Made by a program: the position numbers and the translations under genes. This document shows, piece after piece, positions 25,547 to 33,903 of a stretch of DNA of 45,350 nt. The notes beneath the pieces are model-generated. The model did no database searches. It was given only the letters and a program-made list of their open reading frames with translations, and was not told the DNA's origin. Numbering within the stretch: position 1 is the first letter of the stretch; every line of letters starts with the position of its first letter. Origin of the DNA: Firmicutes bacterium UBA3572 (GTDB taxonomy: Bacteria; Bacillota; Desulfotomaculia; Desulfotomaculales; Desulforudaceae); assembly GCA_002375985.1 (NCBI GenBank), contig DFNH01000017.1, positions 1 through 45,350 of the forward strand, read 5' to 3'.

Positions 25547-27648
25547 TAAGCATCCCCTCCTCCGGCCTTGCGCTCCTTAAAACCGCATTCGGGGTTGGCA
25601 CACATATAGGTGGCGTTTTTCCGGGCCGCCTTTTTGACCAGAAAGGCACTACACTGCGGACACTTTTCTTCGGTTGGTTGGTCCCACGTTACAAAATCAC
25701 AGGCGGGGTACTCGGCACACCCAAAAAACACCTTTCCCTTTTTAGTCCGCCGCACCACCACCTGCCCGCCGCATTTCGGACAAACGTGTCCGGTGGTCTC
25801 CAAAAGCGGCTTGGTCTGGCGGCACGCGGGGAAACCGGGACAGGCCAGGAACCGGCCGTAACGGCCCGTCTTGACCACCATGTTACGTCCGCATTGGGGA
25901 CATTCCTCGTCGGTTACTTCCTCTTCGTCCAAACGGAGCCGGTGGATCATTTCCTCGGCCCGGCTCACCTCCTGACGGAAAGGGTGATAAAATTCGGAAA
26001 GTACCCTTTCCCACTCCACCGCACCTTCTTCAATCTGGTCCAACTTGGCCTCCATCTGGGCGGTAAACTCCGCGCTGATGATGTCGGGGAAATTATCCCG
26101 CAGGAGGTCATCGACCACCAGGCCTAGTTCGGTGGGATAAAGGGTCTTACCACGACGCACCACGTAGCCCCGCCGCTGAATGGTTTCCACCACAGGAGCG
26201 TAGGTACTGGGCCGGCCGATGCCCAATTCCTCCAAAGTGCGCACCAGCGTCGCTTCCGTATACCGGGGCGGCGGCTGGGTAAAATGCTGACTAGGCTTTT
26301 TGCGCACCAGTTTCAATTGTTCGCCTTTTTCCAGCGGGGGGAGAACTTCTCCCTCATCCTCGTCGTTCTTGGTATCGTCACGCAACTCGGCGTACACCTG
26401 CATAAAGCCGGGGAACTTGACAATGGAACCGGTGGCCCGGAAAGTGTATTCCCCGGCGGCAATATCCACCCGGGTGGTGTCGATTACGGCCGCAGCCATC
26501 TGGCTGGCCACAAAACGTGACCAAATCAGTTCGTACACGCGCAGTTGATCCGGGCTCAAGTACTTCTTCACCATTTCCGGAGTCCGGAACACGGAGGTCG
26601 GACGAATAGCTTCGTGGGCGTCCTGCGCCTTGCCCTTGGTGGCGTAAACCCTTTTCTGCGGTGGCACAAACTCCGCACCAAAAGCCTCTTCAATGTACTC
26701 CCGAGCCTCATCCTGCGCCCCAGCCGAAACACGGGTAGAGTCAGTCCGGATATAGGTGATCAAACCTACAGGCCCCTCTTTGCCCAGGTCCAGCCCCTCG
26801 TACAACTGCTGCGCTATCTGCATGGTCTTCCGGGTGGTGAAGTTCAGACGGCGATAGGCCTCCTGTTGCAGGGTGCTGGTGGTAAAAGGCGGCGCCGGAT
26901 TGCGGAGCTTTTCTTTCCGCACAATGTCGGCCACCCGGTAGGCGGCCCCCTCGAGGTCAGCCAGGATCTGTTTCATCCGCTCCTCGTTGGGCACCGTAAT
27001 CTTTTCCCCGGCGTGTTTGTACAACCGGGCCTTAAACTTGTCCTGGCGCGCAGTGGCCAGGATCACCGTCAGCGTCCAGTACTCTTCAGGGACAAAGGCT
27101 TTTATCTCGCGCTCACGCTCGCACAACAGGTGCACGGCCGCCGACTGCACCCGTCCGGCACTGAGTCCTTTGCGCACCTTGCGCCAGAGCAAGGGGCTCA
27201 GGTTGTAACCCACCAGCCGGTCCAGAATCCGCCGCGCCTGCTGCGCGTTTACCCGGCACAAGTCGATCTTGCGGGGATTCTTGATGGCCTCCAGTACCGC
27301 CTGCTTGGTGATTTCGTTAAACTCAACGCGGCAGGGTTCGTCGGGATCCACGTTCAGCAACTGCTGCAGATGCCAGGCAATGGCCTCCCCTTCCCGGTCG
27401 GGGTCGGAAGCCAGCAGCACCCGATCCGCCTTTTTCCGCGCCGCACGCAGTTCTTTGATTGCCTCGCCCTTACCCCGGATGGTGATGTACTTGGGCTGGA
27501 AACCGTCGTCCACGTCCACGCCGAACTGACTGCGGGGCAGGTCCCGCACATGTCCCATGGAAGCCCGGATTTCGTATTTTTTGCCCAAGAACTTGCCGAG
27601 TGTTCTGGCCTTGGCCGGAGACTCGACGATCACCAGTGTTTTAGACAA
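25546..27648 (-). CDS. topA: DNA topoisomerase I
   Basis: Type IA topoisomerase that relaxes negative supercoils. TOPRIM domain at the N-terminus (VIVESPAKARTLGKFLG; ASDPDREGEAIAWHL), active-site Tyr in GLITYIRTDSTRVS, and three C-terminal zinc fingers (CPQCGRNM...CPGFPAC; CPKCGGQV...CAEYPAC; CPQCSAFL...CANPECGF). Length 700 aa. TTG start with GGTGGG upstream. Confidence 0.97.
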   Translation of the reverse strand: MSKTLVIVESPAKARTLGKFLGKKYEIRASMGHVRDLPRSQFGVDVDDGFQPKYITIRGKGEAIKELRAARKKADRVLLASDPDREGEAIAWHLQQLLNVDPDEPCRVEFNEITKQAVLEAIKNPRKIDLCRVNAQQARRILDRLVGYNLSPLLWRKVRKGLSAGRVQSAAVHLLCEREREIKAFVPEEYWTLTVILATARQDKFKARLYKHAGEKITVPNEERMKQILADLEGAAYRVADIVRKEKLRNPAPPFTTSTLQQEAYRRLNFTTRKTMQIAQQLYEGLDLGKEGPVGLITYIRTDSTRVSAGAQDEAREYIEEAFGAEFVPPQKRVYATKGKAQDAHEAIRPTSVFRTPEMVKKYLSPDQLRVYELIWSRFVASQMAAAVIDTTRVDIAAGEYTFRATGSIVKFPGFMQVYAELRDDTKNDEDEGEVLPPLEKGEQLKLVRKKPSQHFTQPPPRYTEATLVRTLEELGIGRPSTYAPVVETIQRRGYVVRRGKTLYPTELGLVVDDLLRDNFPDIISAEFTAQMEAKLDQIEEGAVEWERVLSEFYHPFRQEVSRAEEMIHRLRLDEEEVTDEECPQCGRNMVVKTGRYGRFLACPGFPACRQTKPLLETTGHVCPKCGGQVVVRRTKKGKVFFGCAEYPACDFVTWDQPTEEKCPQCSAFLVKKAARKNATYMCANPECGFKERKAGGGDA

Positions 27649-27747
27649 TCACACCCACCTCGGTCTAAAAAGTCTTTGTTCTTCTTTTTCTTAAAGTCAA
27701 ACCTTAACTTCAGCACACCTTAACCCGGTGACGGCAAAACACCGGGC

Positions 27748-28851
27748 TTACTCACCACGGTGTAAGGAGTAGTATAACCCACCGGGCGCCCGGCGTACAA
27801 ACCCTTTGATCTCCAAATAGGCCAGTACCGCGCCCACCCGGGCGGCCGGCAACCCGGTGATGGCGATAAGCGCCTGGTCAGACAGGCCTTCTCCCTGAAG
27901 AGAATCCAACACCAGCCTCTCCTCCGGACCCAACTGTTCGACGCCGGCGCCGCCGCTACCGGTCCCGATCCCGGGGAAGAGGGTATCCAGGCCCAGCTCA
28001 TCCAACACATCTCCGGCGTTTTCCACCAGCCGTGCGCCCTCCTTAATCAGGCGGTGGGGCCCCCGACTGTTAGGGTTGTTTATACTGCCAGGTACGGCCA
28101 GGACGTCGCGCCCTTGTTCCAGCGCCAGTGCGGCAGTAATCAGCGCCCCACTGCGTTCGCCGGCTTCCACGACCACGACGGCTGAAGACAAACCGCTAAT
28201 AATGCGGTTACGGAGCGGAAACCGCCAGGCCAAAGGCTCCGAACCCGGTGGAAACTCACTGACCACCAGGCCGGTGGCCGCAATCTTTGCCATCAACTGC
28301 TCATTCTCACGCGGGTAAACCACATCCACTCCCGAACCAAGAACGGCCACCGTGGTCGCGCCGGCGTCCAAGGCGCCCAGATGGGCCGCCGTATCAATCC
28401 CCCGGGCCATGCCGCTTACAACCACCAAGCCGCAGGTCCCCAAGTCGGCGGCCAGCTTCCGGGCCACCGACCGACCGTAGGGGGTGGCTTTGCGCGAGCC
28501 CACAACGGCCACGGCGGCCGTCGCTTCTGAGAAGCTTCCTTCCCCTAGCACAAAGAGTACGGCCGGAGGGTCGTAGATATGTCGGAGACGCGCCGGGTAA
28601 TCCTGATCAAGCCACGTAATCACCCGCGCCCCGATTTCCCGCACCTTTTCCTCCGCGGCGACCGGGTCGAAACGCTTCTTTTTGGACACCAGTTCCCGGG
28701 CCAGTTTTCGGTCCAGTCCGGCGGCCACCAACGCATCTTCGCCGGCGTCCCAAGCGACTTTGGCCGAGCCCAACTGTTCCACCAGATTTAGAAAGCGCCT
28801 AGCTCCCGCCGGCCAGATGCTCGCCCAGGCCAACCAGTAAGTGCGCTCCAC
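27748..28851 (-). CDS. dprA: DNA processing protein DprA (Smf)
   Basis: DprA loads RecA onto incoming single-stranded DNA during transformation. The Rossmann-like core is clear with VAVVGSRKATPYGRS, VVSGMARGIDTAAHLGAL, GSGVDVVYPREN, and SEFPPGSEPLAWRFPLRNRI. N-terminal helical region about 1-75 and a C-terminal winged helix about 305-367. It heads the topA-trmFO-xerC block, as in Bacillus. GTG start. Confidence 0.95.
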   Translation of the reverse strand: MERTYWLAWASIWPAGARRFLNLVEQLGSAKVAWDAGEDALVAAGLDRKLARELVSKKKRFDPVAAEEKVREIGARVITWLDQDYPARLRHIYDPPAVLFVLGEGSFSEATAAVAVVGSRKATPYGRSVARKLAADLGTCGLVVVSGMARGIDTAAHLGALDAGATTVAVLGSGVDVVYPRENEQLMAKIAATGLVVSEFPPGSEPLAWRFPLRNRIISGLSSAVVVVEAGERSGALITAALALEQGRDVLAVPGSINNPNSRGPHRLIKEGARLVENAGDVLDELGLDTLFPGIGTGSGGAGVEQLGPEERLVLDSLQGEGLSDQALIAITGLPAARVGAVLAYLEIKGFVRRAPGGLYYSLHRGE

Positions 28852-28954
28852 GATCCGACCCCCTGCATGGATTTGCCATGGGATTCGGGAGCGTTATTGC
28901 TATTTCCTGCCGCGAGACCGTCCCGACCGTCGAAAAAGAATGATGCCGTGCTGG

Positions 28955-29848
28955 TCAACCGTCCCCTGCCAAGGCCAGCAAGGGGTCCAAGCGGTAGCGT
29001 TTTTCAAACAGCCCGGCGTAAGCATCACCCCGCCTCTTCAGGCGTGCCGGTACGGTCCGCATGGTAAAACCGGACGGACCTTTAAGTGTCGCCAACTCCG
29101 GCCAGGAAACGGGGGTGGAAACCGGTGCCCCCGGAAGGGGCCGCACGCTGTAAGGAAAGGCCATGGTCTTTCCCGCGGTGTTTTGCAGGTAATCGATGTA
29201 CACTTTTCCGGCCCGTTTCTCGACAGATCTCTCGGTGGTAGCAAACTCACAAACCCCGGTAACAAGCCGAGCGGCGACTTCCATGGCCTTTGTCACCTGC
29301 CCGAAAGTGTGCACCGGTTCCAACGGAATGAAGATGTGGACCCCGGTTGCACCGGATGTTTTAGGCCACCCGGCCACACCAAACTCGGCCATCACGGTCT
29401 TCGCCAACAGCGCCACGGTGATGACCTGCCGGAAGGTAGCACCTTCCGCCGGGTCCAGGTCCAAAACGGCCAGGTCCGGACGATCAAGCCGGTCAGCCCG
29501 GGCCAGCCAGGCGTGTATTTCAATGCAACCCTGGTTGGCCAACCAGACGAGCGTGGCCCGGTTTTCGCACACAATGTATTCAACCGTCTTTTCGCTGTGT
29601 GCCACGCGTACAGTCGGTATCCACGCGGGAGTATATTCCGGACGGTTTTTTTGGTAAAAGTGCTTGCCCATAACACCGTCCGGATAACGGTTCATTACTA
29701 TGGGGCGGCCCGCCAAGTAGGGCAACGCAAAATGGCCAATTTCGGCGAAATACCGGATCAGGTCACCTTTCAGATACGCTTGGGGCCAGTACTCTTTATC
29801 CAGGTTGGTCAGCCTTAGACTTCGTCCGTCAACCGTCACTACGGTCAA
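28955..29848 (-). CDS. LigD-type NHEJ polymerase (primase-polymerase), stand-alone
   Basis: This 297-aa protein matches the polymerase domain of bacterial LigD: LTNLDKEYWP near the N-terminus, ALPYLAGRPIVMNRYPDG, catalytic acidic pair in VLDLDPAEG (Asp130/Asp132), TSGATGVHIFIPL with His171, and the late DYLQNTAGKTMAFPYSVRP. In NHEJ it fills and extends ends, often with ribonucleotides. There is no ligase or phosphoesterase domain; the ligase is a separate gene at 31793-32725. I start at a TTG with GGAGGGG five bases upstream; 59 more codons are open upstream but run under the opposite-strand spore-protein gene. Located just before dprA on the same strand. Confidence 0.92.
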   Translation of the reverse strand: MTVVTVDGRSLRLTNLDKEYWPQAYLKGDLIRYFAEIGHFALPYLAGRPIVMNRYPDGVMGKHFYQKNRPEYTPAWIPTVRVAHSEKTVEYIVCENRATLVWLANQGCIEIHAWLARADRLDRPDLAVLDLDPAEGATFRQVITVALLAKTVMAEFGVAGWPKTSGATGVHIFIPLEPVHTFGQVTKAMEVAARLVTGVCEFATTERSVEKRAGKVYIDYLQNTAGKTMAFPYSVRPLPGAPVSTPVSWPELATLKGPSGFTMRTVPARLKRRGDAYAGLFEKRYRLDPLLALAGDG

Positions 29849-29935
29849 GACTACCCCTCCGTTCCCCTCCAGGCTTTGGTTCGCTTCCGCATATTTTCCC
29901 GTCCGGGGAAGAAACATATTACCGAGGTGATGGCA

Positions 29936-30151
29936 GTGTCCAAAAAGAAAAACCGGCGTAAGGAAAAATACGCGGCCCTGAAGTGGGAAACGGCCCGGGA
30001 ACTCCACCTGGACGATGACCTGCAAAAAGGTGCCTTAACTACCCGGGAGGCCGGAAAAATTGGCGGACAGATGGTGCGGAAGTTGGTCGAGGCCGGCGAA
30101 AAGTCGCTGGAGGTGAACCAAGAAACCAAAAACATTGAAAAGCGCGCCTAA
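29936..30151 (+). CDS. Alpha/beta-type small acid-soluble spore protein (divergent)
   Basis: The C-terminal half LTTREAGKIGGQMVRKLVE (about residues 35-53) matches the most conserved block of alpha/beta-type SASPs, and KWETARELHL (16-25) fits the first DNA-contact helix with its protease-cleavage region. These proteins coat spore DNA, favour the A-like form and are cleaved by GPR at germination. The N-terminus is lysine/arginine-rich (SKKKNRRKEK). I choose the GTG with AGGTGA five bases upstream (71 aa); an ATG two codons earlier sits directly on that site. It is divergent from the NHEJ polymerase gene. Confidence 0.85.
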   Translation: MSKKKNRRKEKYAALKWETARELHLDDDLQKGALTTREAGKIGGQMVRKLVEAGEKSLEVNQETKNIEKRA

Positions 30152-30196
30152 AAAGTTAAAAGAGGTATAATAAGGGGCATCAAAAGATACACTAGT

Positions 30197-30284
30197 ATCG
30201 ACAAGGCGCAGCCAAAGTTCCCGGTATCCGGATTCTAACCAAATCCCTTTACTGGAACTAAGCTCTGCGCCTTGTCGATTTTTT
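30197..30284 (+). terminator. Long hairpin with T6 tract after the spore-protein gene (terminator or small RNA)
   Basis: ATCGACAAGGCGCAG (30197-30211) is matched perfectly by its inverse at 30265-30279, and within it AGTTCC (30216-30221) pairs with GGAACT (30254-30259). The stem ends in six T (30279-30284). This would terminate the spore-protein transcript, but the 15+6 bp rod with a 32-nt apical part is far larger than needed. A TATAAT at 30166-30171 lies just upstream, so a short independent RNA is possible. The 3' end overlaps the last codons of the opposite DUF1232 gene. Confidence 0.6.
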
Positions 30285-30698
30285 GGGAACCCAGGTTGAG
30301 CCGGACAAGCGGATTCCGTGGGCCAGGCAACGGCCGGTAATGCGCCCTAGTTCCTTCGCCAGCCGCCACAATAACCGCTTTACCGTATCCGGATCCTGCC
30401 GAACCTGCCAGGCGCTGAGCCCTGACCGTTGAAGGTGTTCCCGCACGATAAGATCCGGGCAGTCCGCCAACACGCTCCGTACCGCAAGTAGTAACACCAG
30501 GAGGTCATCCAGTTGCCCCAGTACCGGTACCACTCCTGGGACCAAATCCAGCGGTGACAGGTTGTACAGCACAGCCCCGGCCAACGCCGCTTTCTGGCTC
30601 GGCTTCAGGCGCGGGTCGCGTGTCAGTCCAAACACCAACCGGCCGTAACGTGGCAGACGGGCCACAACGGGGAGTATTGCCTGCCATTCCTGTCGCAC
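30258..30698 (-). CDS. DUF1232 (YkvA-like) membrane-associated protein
   Basis: The core LKPSQKAALAGAVLYNLSPL followed by DLVPGVVPVLGQLDDLLVL is the DUF1232 signature (Y-x-x-x-P-x-D-x-x-P, then G-x-x-D-D), seen in YkvA-type proteins of unknown role. Two hydrophobic stretches suggest membrane association. Length 146 aa; GTG start with GGAGGAAC four bases upstream. The last seven codons lie in the hairpin described at 30197-30284. Confidence 0.85.
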   Translation of the reverse strand: MRQEWQAILPVVARLPRYGRLVFGLTRDPRLKPSQKAALAGAVLYNLSPLDLVPGVVPVLGQLDDLLVLLLAVRSVLADCPDLIVREHLQRSGLSAWQVRQDPDTVKRLLWRLAKELGRITGRCLAHGIRLSGSTWVPKKSTRRRA

Positions 30699-30829
30699 GG
30701 GCGTTCCTCCGCATCTTTAGGTACGACATGATATGCCCTGGGTTCGGAGGCGGACCGCCCGGCGGTGCAAACCCTTCCAACCGGCCGCTATGGCACCCGT
30801 GACAAAGCCTGCGGCGTAAGTAGGCAGTT

Positions 30830-31189
30830 CTACCAGGGATGGGTACCGATGATCACTTCCTTGTTAAACTTTTCGCGAATTTTCGCGGCCAGTTCCTCCA
30901 GTTTGAGCGGGCAACCAGCGGTAGTCGTGGCCCGGACCATACAGGTTCCCAAGTGAATGGCGTCGATCTCTCGACCGTACACCCCAGCTAGGTCGTGAAT
31001 CAAAACCAATTTGGGCATCACCAGTCCGGGGCAATCACCACAGTCGCCCATGGCCACCACTTCGATCTCTTGGCCTTCATAACGCGCGAACTCGCCGGCT
31101 TTCTCTTTCACCCCCTTGAAACACTTCATACACGACACACAGGTAACGTCCTTGATCTTTTTGCAGGAAATGATTGCGATACGCGCCAC
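30830..31189 (-). CDS. CGGC domain-containing protein
   Basis: A 119-aa cysteine-rich protein of the CGGC family, thought to bind metal or an iron-sulfur cluster. Seen: N-terminal ARIAIISCKKIKDVTC, SCMKCFKG, the GDCGDCPG motif near the middle, and a later HLGTCMVRATTTAGCPL. Start is a GTG behind GGGGAGG; the frame continues 110 codons upstream, but that part reads across another gene and is not family-like. Function unknown; common in anaerobes. Confidence 0.85.
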   Translation of the reverse strand: MARIAIISCKKIKDVTCVSCMKCFKGVKEKAGEFARYEGQEIEVVAMGDCGDCPGLVMPKLVLIHDLAGVYGREIDAIHLGTCMVRATTTAGCPLKLEELAAKIREKFNKEVIIGTHPW

Positions 31190-31280
31190 CGGTATACTCC
31201 TCCCCATCAAACTAGTTATAACCGTTGCCAAAATCCTAGCATATGACCATAAGCCGGGCAAGGTCTTTTCCCTCGTTTTT

Positions 31281-31643
31281 TTATTTACGCAGGTGTGTGG
31301 CCAGCAACGCCGCCAGTTCCGGGCTTTGCTCCCTGACCGCAGCCAAGTACTGGAACACGCTACCCGGATACCTCGCCCGCTGATGGCAACCCCACAGGCG
31401 CAGTAAGAACCGGTGCAACCCCGCGAGCACCCGGCTAGAGCCACAGCAACGCATGCTTCCCCACCTTTGCTGTCGGCAACAGCAACACCTGAGTCTGCCG
31501 GGGGGGTAAGCTTCAGCACCGCCCCCCAACTCCTCCAACCGGTCGGCCAGTTCTTTAAACTGCGCTGGTGTCACCAAACCGCAAGCGCCTACCCGTACCA
31601 GAGCAGCCAGTCCCGACTTCTGGGTAAGTACCGCCTGATCCAT
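31281..31643 (-). CDS. Cys-rich ORF with sulfite/nitrite-reductase-like N-terminus; possibly frameshifted
   Basis: The first ~42 residues (GLVTPAQFKELADRLEELGG) resemble the ferredoxin-like half-domain of sulfite/nitrite reductases. In the same frame a run of cysteines follows (RCCCCRQQ), which is unusual. If the frame is shifted once at the C6 run (31522-31527) the sequence reads VLKLTP, and shifted again at the G7 run (31500-31506) it reads RQTQVLLLP, the expected continuation. The end (YLAAVREQSPELAALLATHL) is coherent in the original frame. So this is either a short intact protein or a gene damaged in homopolymers. ATG start with GAGGGG nine bases upstream. Confidence 0.45.
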   Translation of the reverse strand: MDQAVLTQKSGLAALVRVGACGLVTPAQFKELADRLEELGGGAEAYPPGRLRCCCCRQQRWGSMRCCGSSRVLAGLHRFLLRLWGCHQRARYPGSVFQYLAAVREQSPELAALLATHLRK

Positions 31644-31792
31644 AACATCAAACCCCTCAACACTGTTATTGGAACCGGTCAAGTACCGTATTTCTCAAAA
31701 CCTCCAGCGTCTTACATACAGTATTAGGGGTGTTAGGGCTCAAAGCCGGAAACTCCCGTCGTAAGGCTTTGTCAACAGCCGGTCTTCAAAAA

Positions 31793-32725
31793 TTAGGGAA
31801 AAAGACATTCGGACGCCGGCACCGTACTGAAACCCTCAATCACCGGATTTCGCAGCCGTCCCTGCTCAGTCCAACCGGTGTAACGAACCAGCACCGTGAT
31901 CGGCCGGGATAGCCAAGCTGCTTTCAGACCCCGCCCTACGGCGGGCAATTCGGCAAAAGGGGTATGGGTAGCCTGATGCTTGCGGACCAAATCGGTAAGC
32001 GCCTGCAGGTCTTCGCCGCTCAGACCGCTGGCCGCACGCCCGATGTACACCAAACCCCGCTCATGGTAAAGACCCAGGAGCAGCGCCTTGGCCCAACCCT
32101 CTTTAAGAACCACCCCTCCCACCACCGCGTGCAGCCGGCGGGCATGTTTCACCTTGCGCCAGGTGGGGTGCTTTTGGCCTGGGTGGTAGAACCCGGCCAG
32201 TTCTTTGCTCACAATCCCCTCCAGCCCCAACCGCCCGGTGGCTTTGAACAACTCCACCCCTTCTGAATGGTTTTCACAAACCGCCACCTGGTCTCCGTCC
32301 CGCAATAATCCCCGCAAGATTTCCTGGCGCTCGGCGAAAGACCGGTCAAACAGCCGTTCGCCGTTGAGGGAAAGGACGTCAAAGACCACATAATGGACCG
32401 GTAAAGCACGCCGCCGGGCGGCATCCGGTATTGTGCACTGGTCCCGCCGCAGTATCCGGCCGAAATTGGGCCGTCCCGCCTCATCCAAAACTACCGCTTC
32501 TCCGTCCAACACCGCACTTGCCCCCGCCAGGAGGTGGCCCAGCACGTGAAGTTCGGGATAGCTAGCGGTTCGGTCCCCGCCCCGCCTGGTACGCAAGCGC
32601 ACGCCGCCCGGCTCCACCCAGGACAGAATGCGGATGCCGTCCCATTTCAGCTGGTGCACAAAGGCCGGGTCGTCAAAAGGTGCAGGCCAGGATACCGGTT
32701 CCATAGGTTTAATCCCGCCGTCCAT
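31793..32725 (-). CDS. ATP-dependent DNA ligase (LigD-type, stand-alone)
   Basis: The nucleotidyltransferase motif KWDG at residues 27-30 carries the lysine that becomes adenylated. It is followed by VLDGEAVVLDE, VFDVLSLNG, GLEGIVSKE (motif IV) and WRKVKHARR (motif V), then an OB-fold domain (GGVVLKEGW...LLLGLY; RYTGWTEQGRLRNP). Length 310 aa, two domains only. Such ligases seal breaks in NHEJ with Ku. The polymerase and Ku are separate nearby genes. Start at the first ATG; an internal ATG at codon 8 is possible. Confidence 0.93.
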   Translation of the reverse strand: MDGGIKPMEPVSWPAPFDDPAFVHQLKWDGIRILSWVEPGGVRLRTRRGGDRTASYPELHVLGHLLAGASAVLDGEAVVLDEAGRPNFGRILRRDQCTIPDAARRRALPVHYVVFDVLSLNGERLFDRSFAERQEILRGLLRDGDQVAVCENHSEGVELFKATGRLGLEGIVSKELAGFYHPGQKHPTWRKVKHARRLHAVVGGVVLKEGWAKALLLGLYHERGLVYIGRAASGLSGEDLQALTDLVRKHQATHTPFAELPAVGRGLKAAWLSRPITVLVRYTGWTEQGRLRNPVIEGFSTVPASECLFP

Positions 32726-32818
32726 AATTTTATTTTTTCCCGTTTCCGCGTCCTATGTCGCTTGCGGGGCAAACATCGCGCACCTTAACCACCACTCCGT
32801 GGCGTGTCCTGAACGTGC

Positions 32819-32847
32819 ATGACCATTTAACCCAAAGGTTGTATAAT
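32819..32847 (+). promoter_or_regulatory. Sigma-A promoter of the foldase gene
   Basis: ATGACC (32819-32824, 4 of 6) and a perfect TATAAT (32842-32847) are 17 bases apart, about 35 bases before the prsA-like start. Confidence 0.65.
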
Positions 32848-32886
32848 GGTCAGTGAGCTTTAATTGTATGAAAGGGGTAATCCACC

Positions 32887-33789
32887 GTGCGATATCAAGC
32901 AGCGATCAAGCGGCGTCTCCTGCGCTTGTTGAGTATCATCCTGGTCGCCGCGGTATTCCTGGGCACAACAGCACTTTCCGGCTGCACGCAAACTGGGGAC
33001 CGCGAAGTGCTGGTAACCGTAAACGGCGAGCAGATTACTAAGGACAGCCTCTACCGGGAGATGTATGCTCAGGTAGGGCAGGAAGCCTTGGAAAGCCTAA
33101 TCTCCCAAACGTTAATCCTGCAGGAGGGCCGGAAGCACAACATTGAGGTGTCCCCCGCGGAAATCGAAGCCCGGCTGCACGAACTGATTGAAAGCGGCTT
33201 CGCTTCGAAGGAGCATTTTCTAGATACGCTGGAAGCCTTTGGTCTGTCGCTGGAAGACATTGAACGCCAAGTGTTGATCCAGCTTACTGCCGAAAAACTC
33301 CTGGCGGCCGAAATTTACATAGATGAGGATGAAGCCCGGGCGTACTTTGAGACCCACCGGGAACAGTTCGGGCAGCCCAAACGCTTGCAGGCACGACACA
33401 TCGTGGTAGAGACGCGTGAAGAAGCCGAAGCCGTGCGGGAAGCGCTGGCAAGCGGCGCGGATTTCGAAGAGTTGGCGGGAGAAAAATCCATAGACACCTT
33501 TACGGCCGGTTCCGGGGGAAACCTGGGCGTAATCCACTATACGGAAACTCTGCCGCCCTGGCAGTTGGCGCTCTTTGACCTGGAGGTAGGCACCCTGAGC
33601 GACGTGCTGGAGGGGCCAGGTGGCTACCACGTGGTGGAGGTCCTGGATACACTTCCGGCGGAGGATCCTTCCTTTGAAGAGGTGCAGGATAAAGTGGAAC
33701 GCCTACTAATGGAAAAGAATATGCAGATGCTCTATCCGGCTTGGTTGGAAAGCCTGCGCGCCAAAGCAACCATCGAGTACGCCAAATAG
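32887..33789 (+). CDS. prsA: PpiC-type peptidyl-prolyl isomerase lipoprotein (PrsA-like foldase)
   Basis: Extracytoplasmic foldase of 300 aa. A basic N-terminus and hydrophobic stretch lead to the lipobox ALSGC (Cys33), so it is a membrane-anchored lipoprotein. A SurA/PrsA-like N-terminal chaperone domain follows (about 40-155), then a parvulin domain with QARHIVVETREEAEAV, FEELAGEKSIDTFTAGSGGN and GGYHVVEVLD. GTG start with AAAGGGG upstream. Monocistronic, with its own promoter and terminator. The symbol is by similarity of architecture. Confidence 0.9.
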   Translation: MRYQAAIKRRLLRLLSIILVAAVFLGTTALSGCTQTGDREVLVTVNGEQITKDSLYREMYAQVGQEALESLISQTLILQEGRKHNIEVSPAEIEARLHELIESGFASKEHFLDTLEAFGLSLEDIERQVLIQLTAEKLLAAEIYIDEDEARAYFETHREQFGQPKRLQARHIVVETREEAEAVREALASGADFEELAGEKSIDTFTAGSGGNLGVIHYTETLPPWQLALFDLEVGTLSDVLEGPGGYHVVEVLDTLPAEDPSFEEVQDKVERLLMEKNMQMLYPAWLESLRAKATIEYAK

Positions 33790-33804
33790 ACCAAAGACGC
33801 CGCA

Positions 33805-33836
33805 GCCGGGAGCCGAAAAGCTCCCGGTTTTCTGTT
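33805..33836 (+). terminator. Intrinsic terminator of the foldase gene
   Basis: CCGGGAGC (33806-33813) and GCTCCCGG (33820-33827) pair around CGAAAA and are followed by TTTTCTGTT, 16 bases after the stop codon. Confidence 0.85.
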
Positions 33837-33865
33837 ACCAAAACCACTTTTTTCTTTCGGTCCTC

Positions 33866-33888
33866 TGAATTCTTGAATTCTGGATTCT
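33866..33888. repeat. Short tandem repeat (TGAATTCT x2 plus GGATTCT)
   Basis: TGAATTCT occurs twice in tandem (33866-33881) followed by GGATTCT, in the gap between the convergent foldase and ku genes. No function evident. Confidence 0.5.
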
Positions 33889-33903
33889 AATCCTATGGCA
33901 TCC

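Noticed and set aside
29915..29921. CATATTA as a sigma-G -10 for the spore-protein gene
   Set aside because: It lies directly before the ribosome site, so the transcript would start at the initiation codon, and the GCATA upstream is 21 bases away, too far for a -35.
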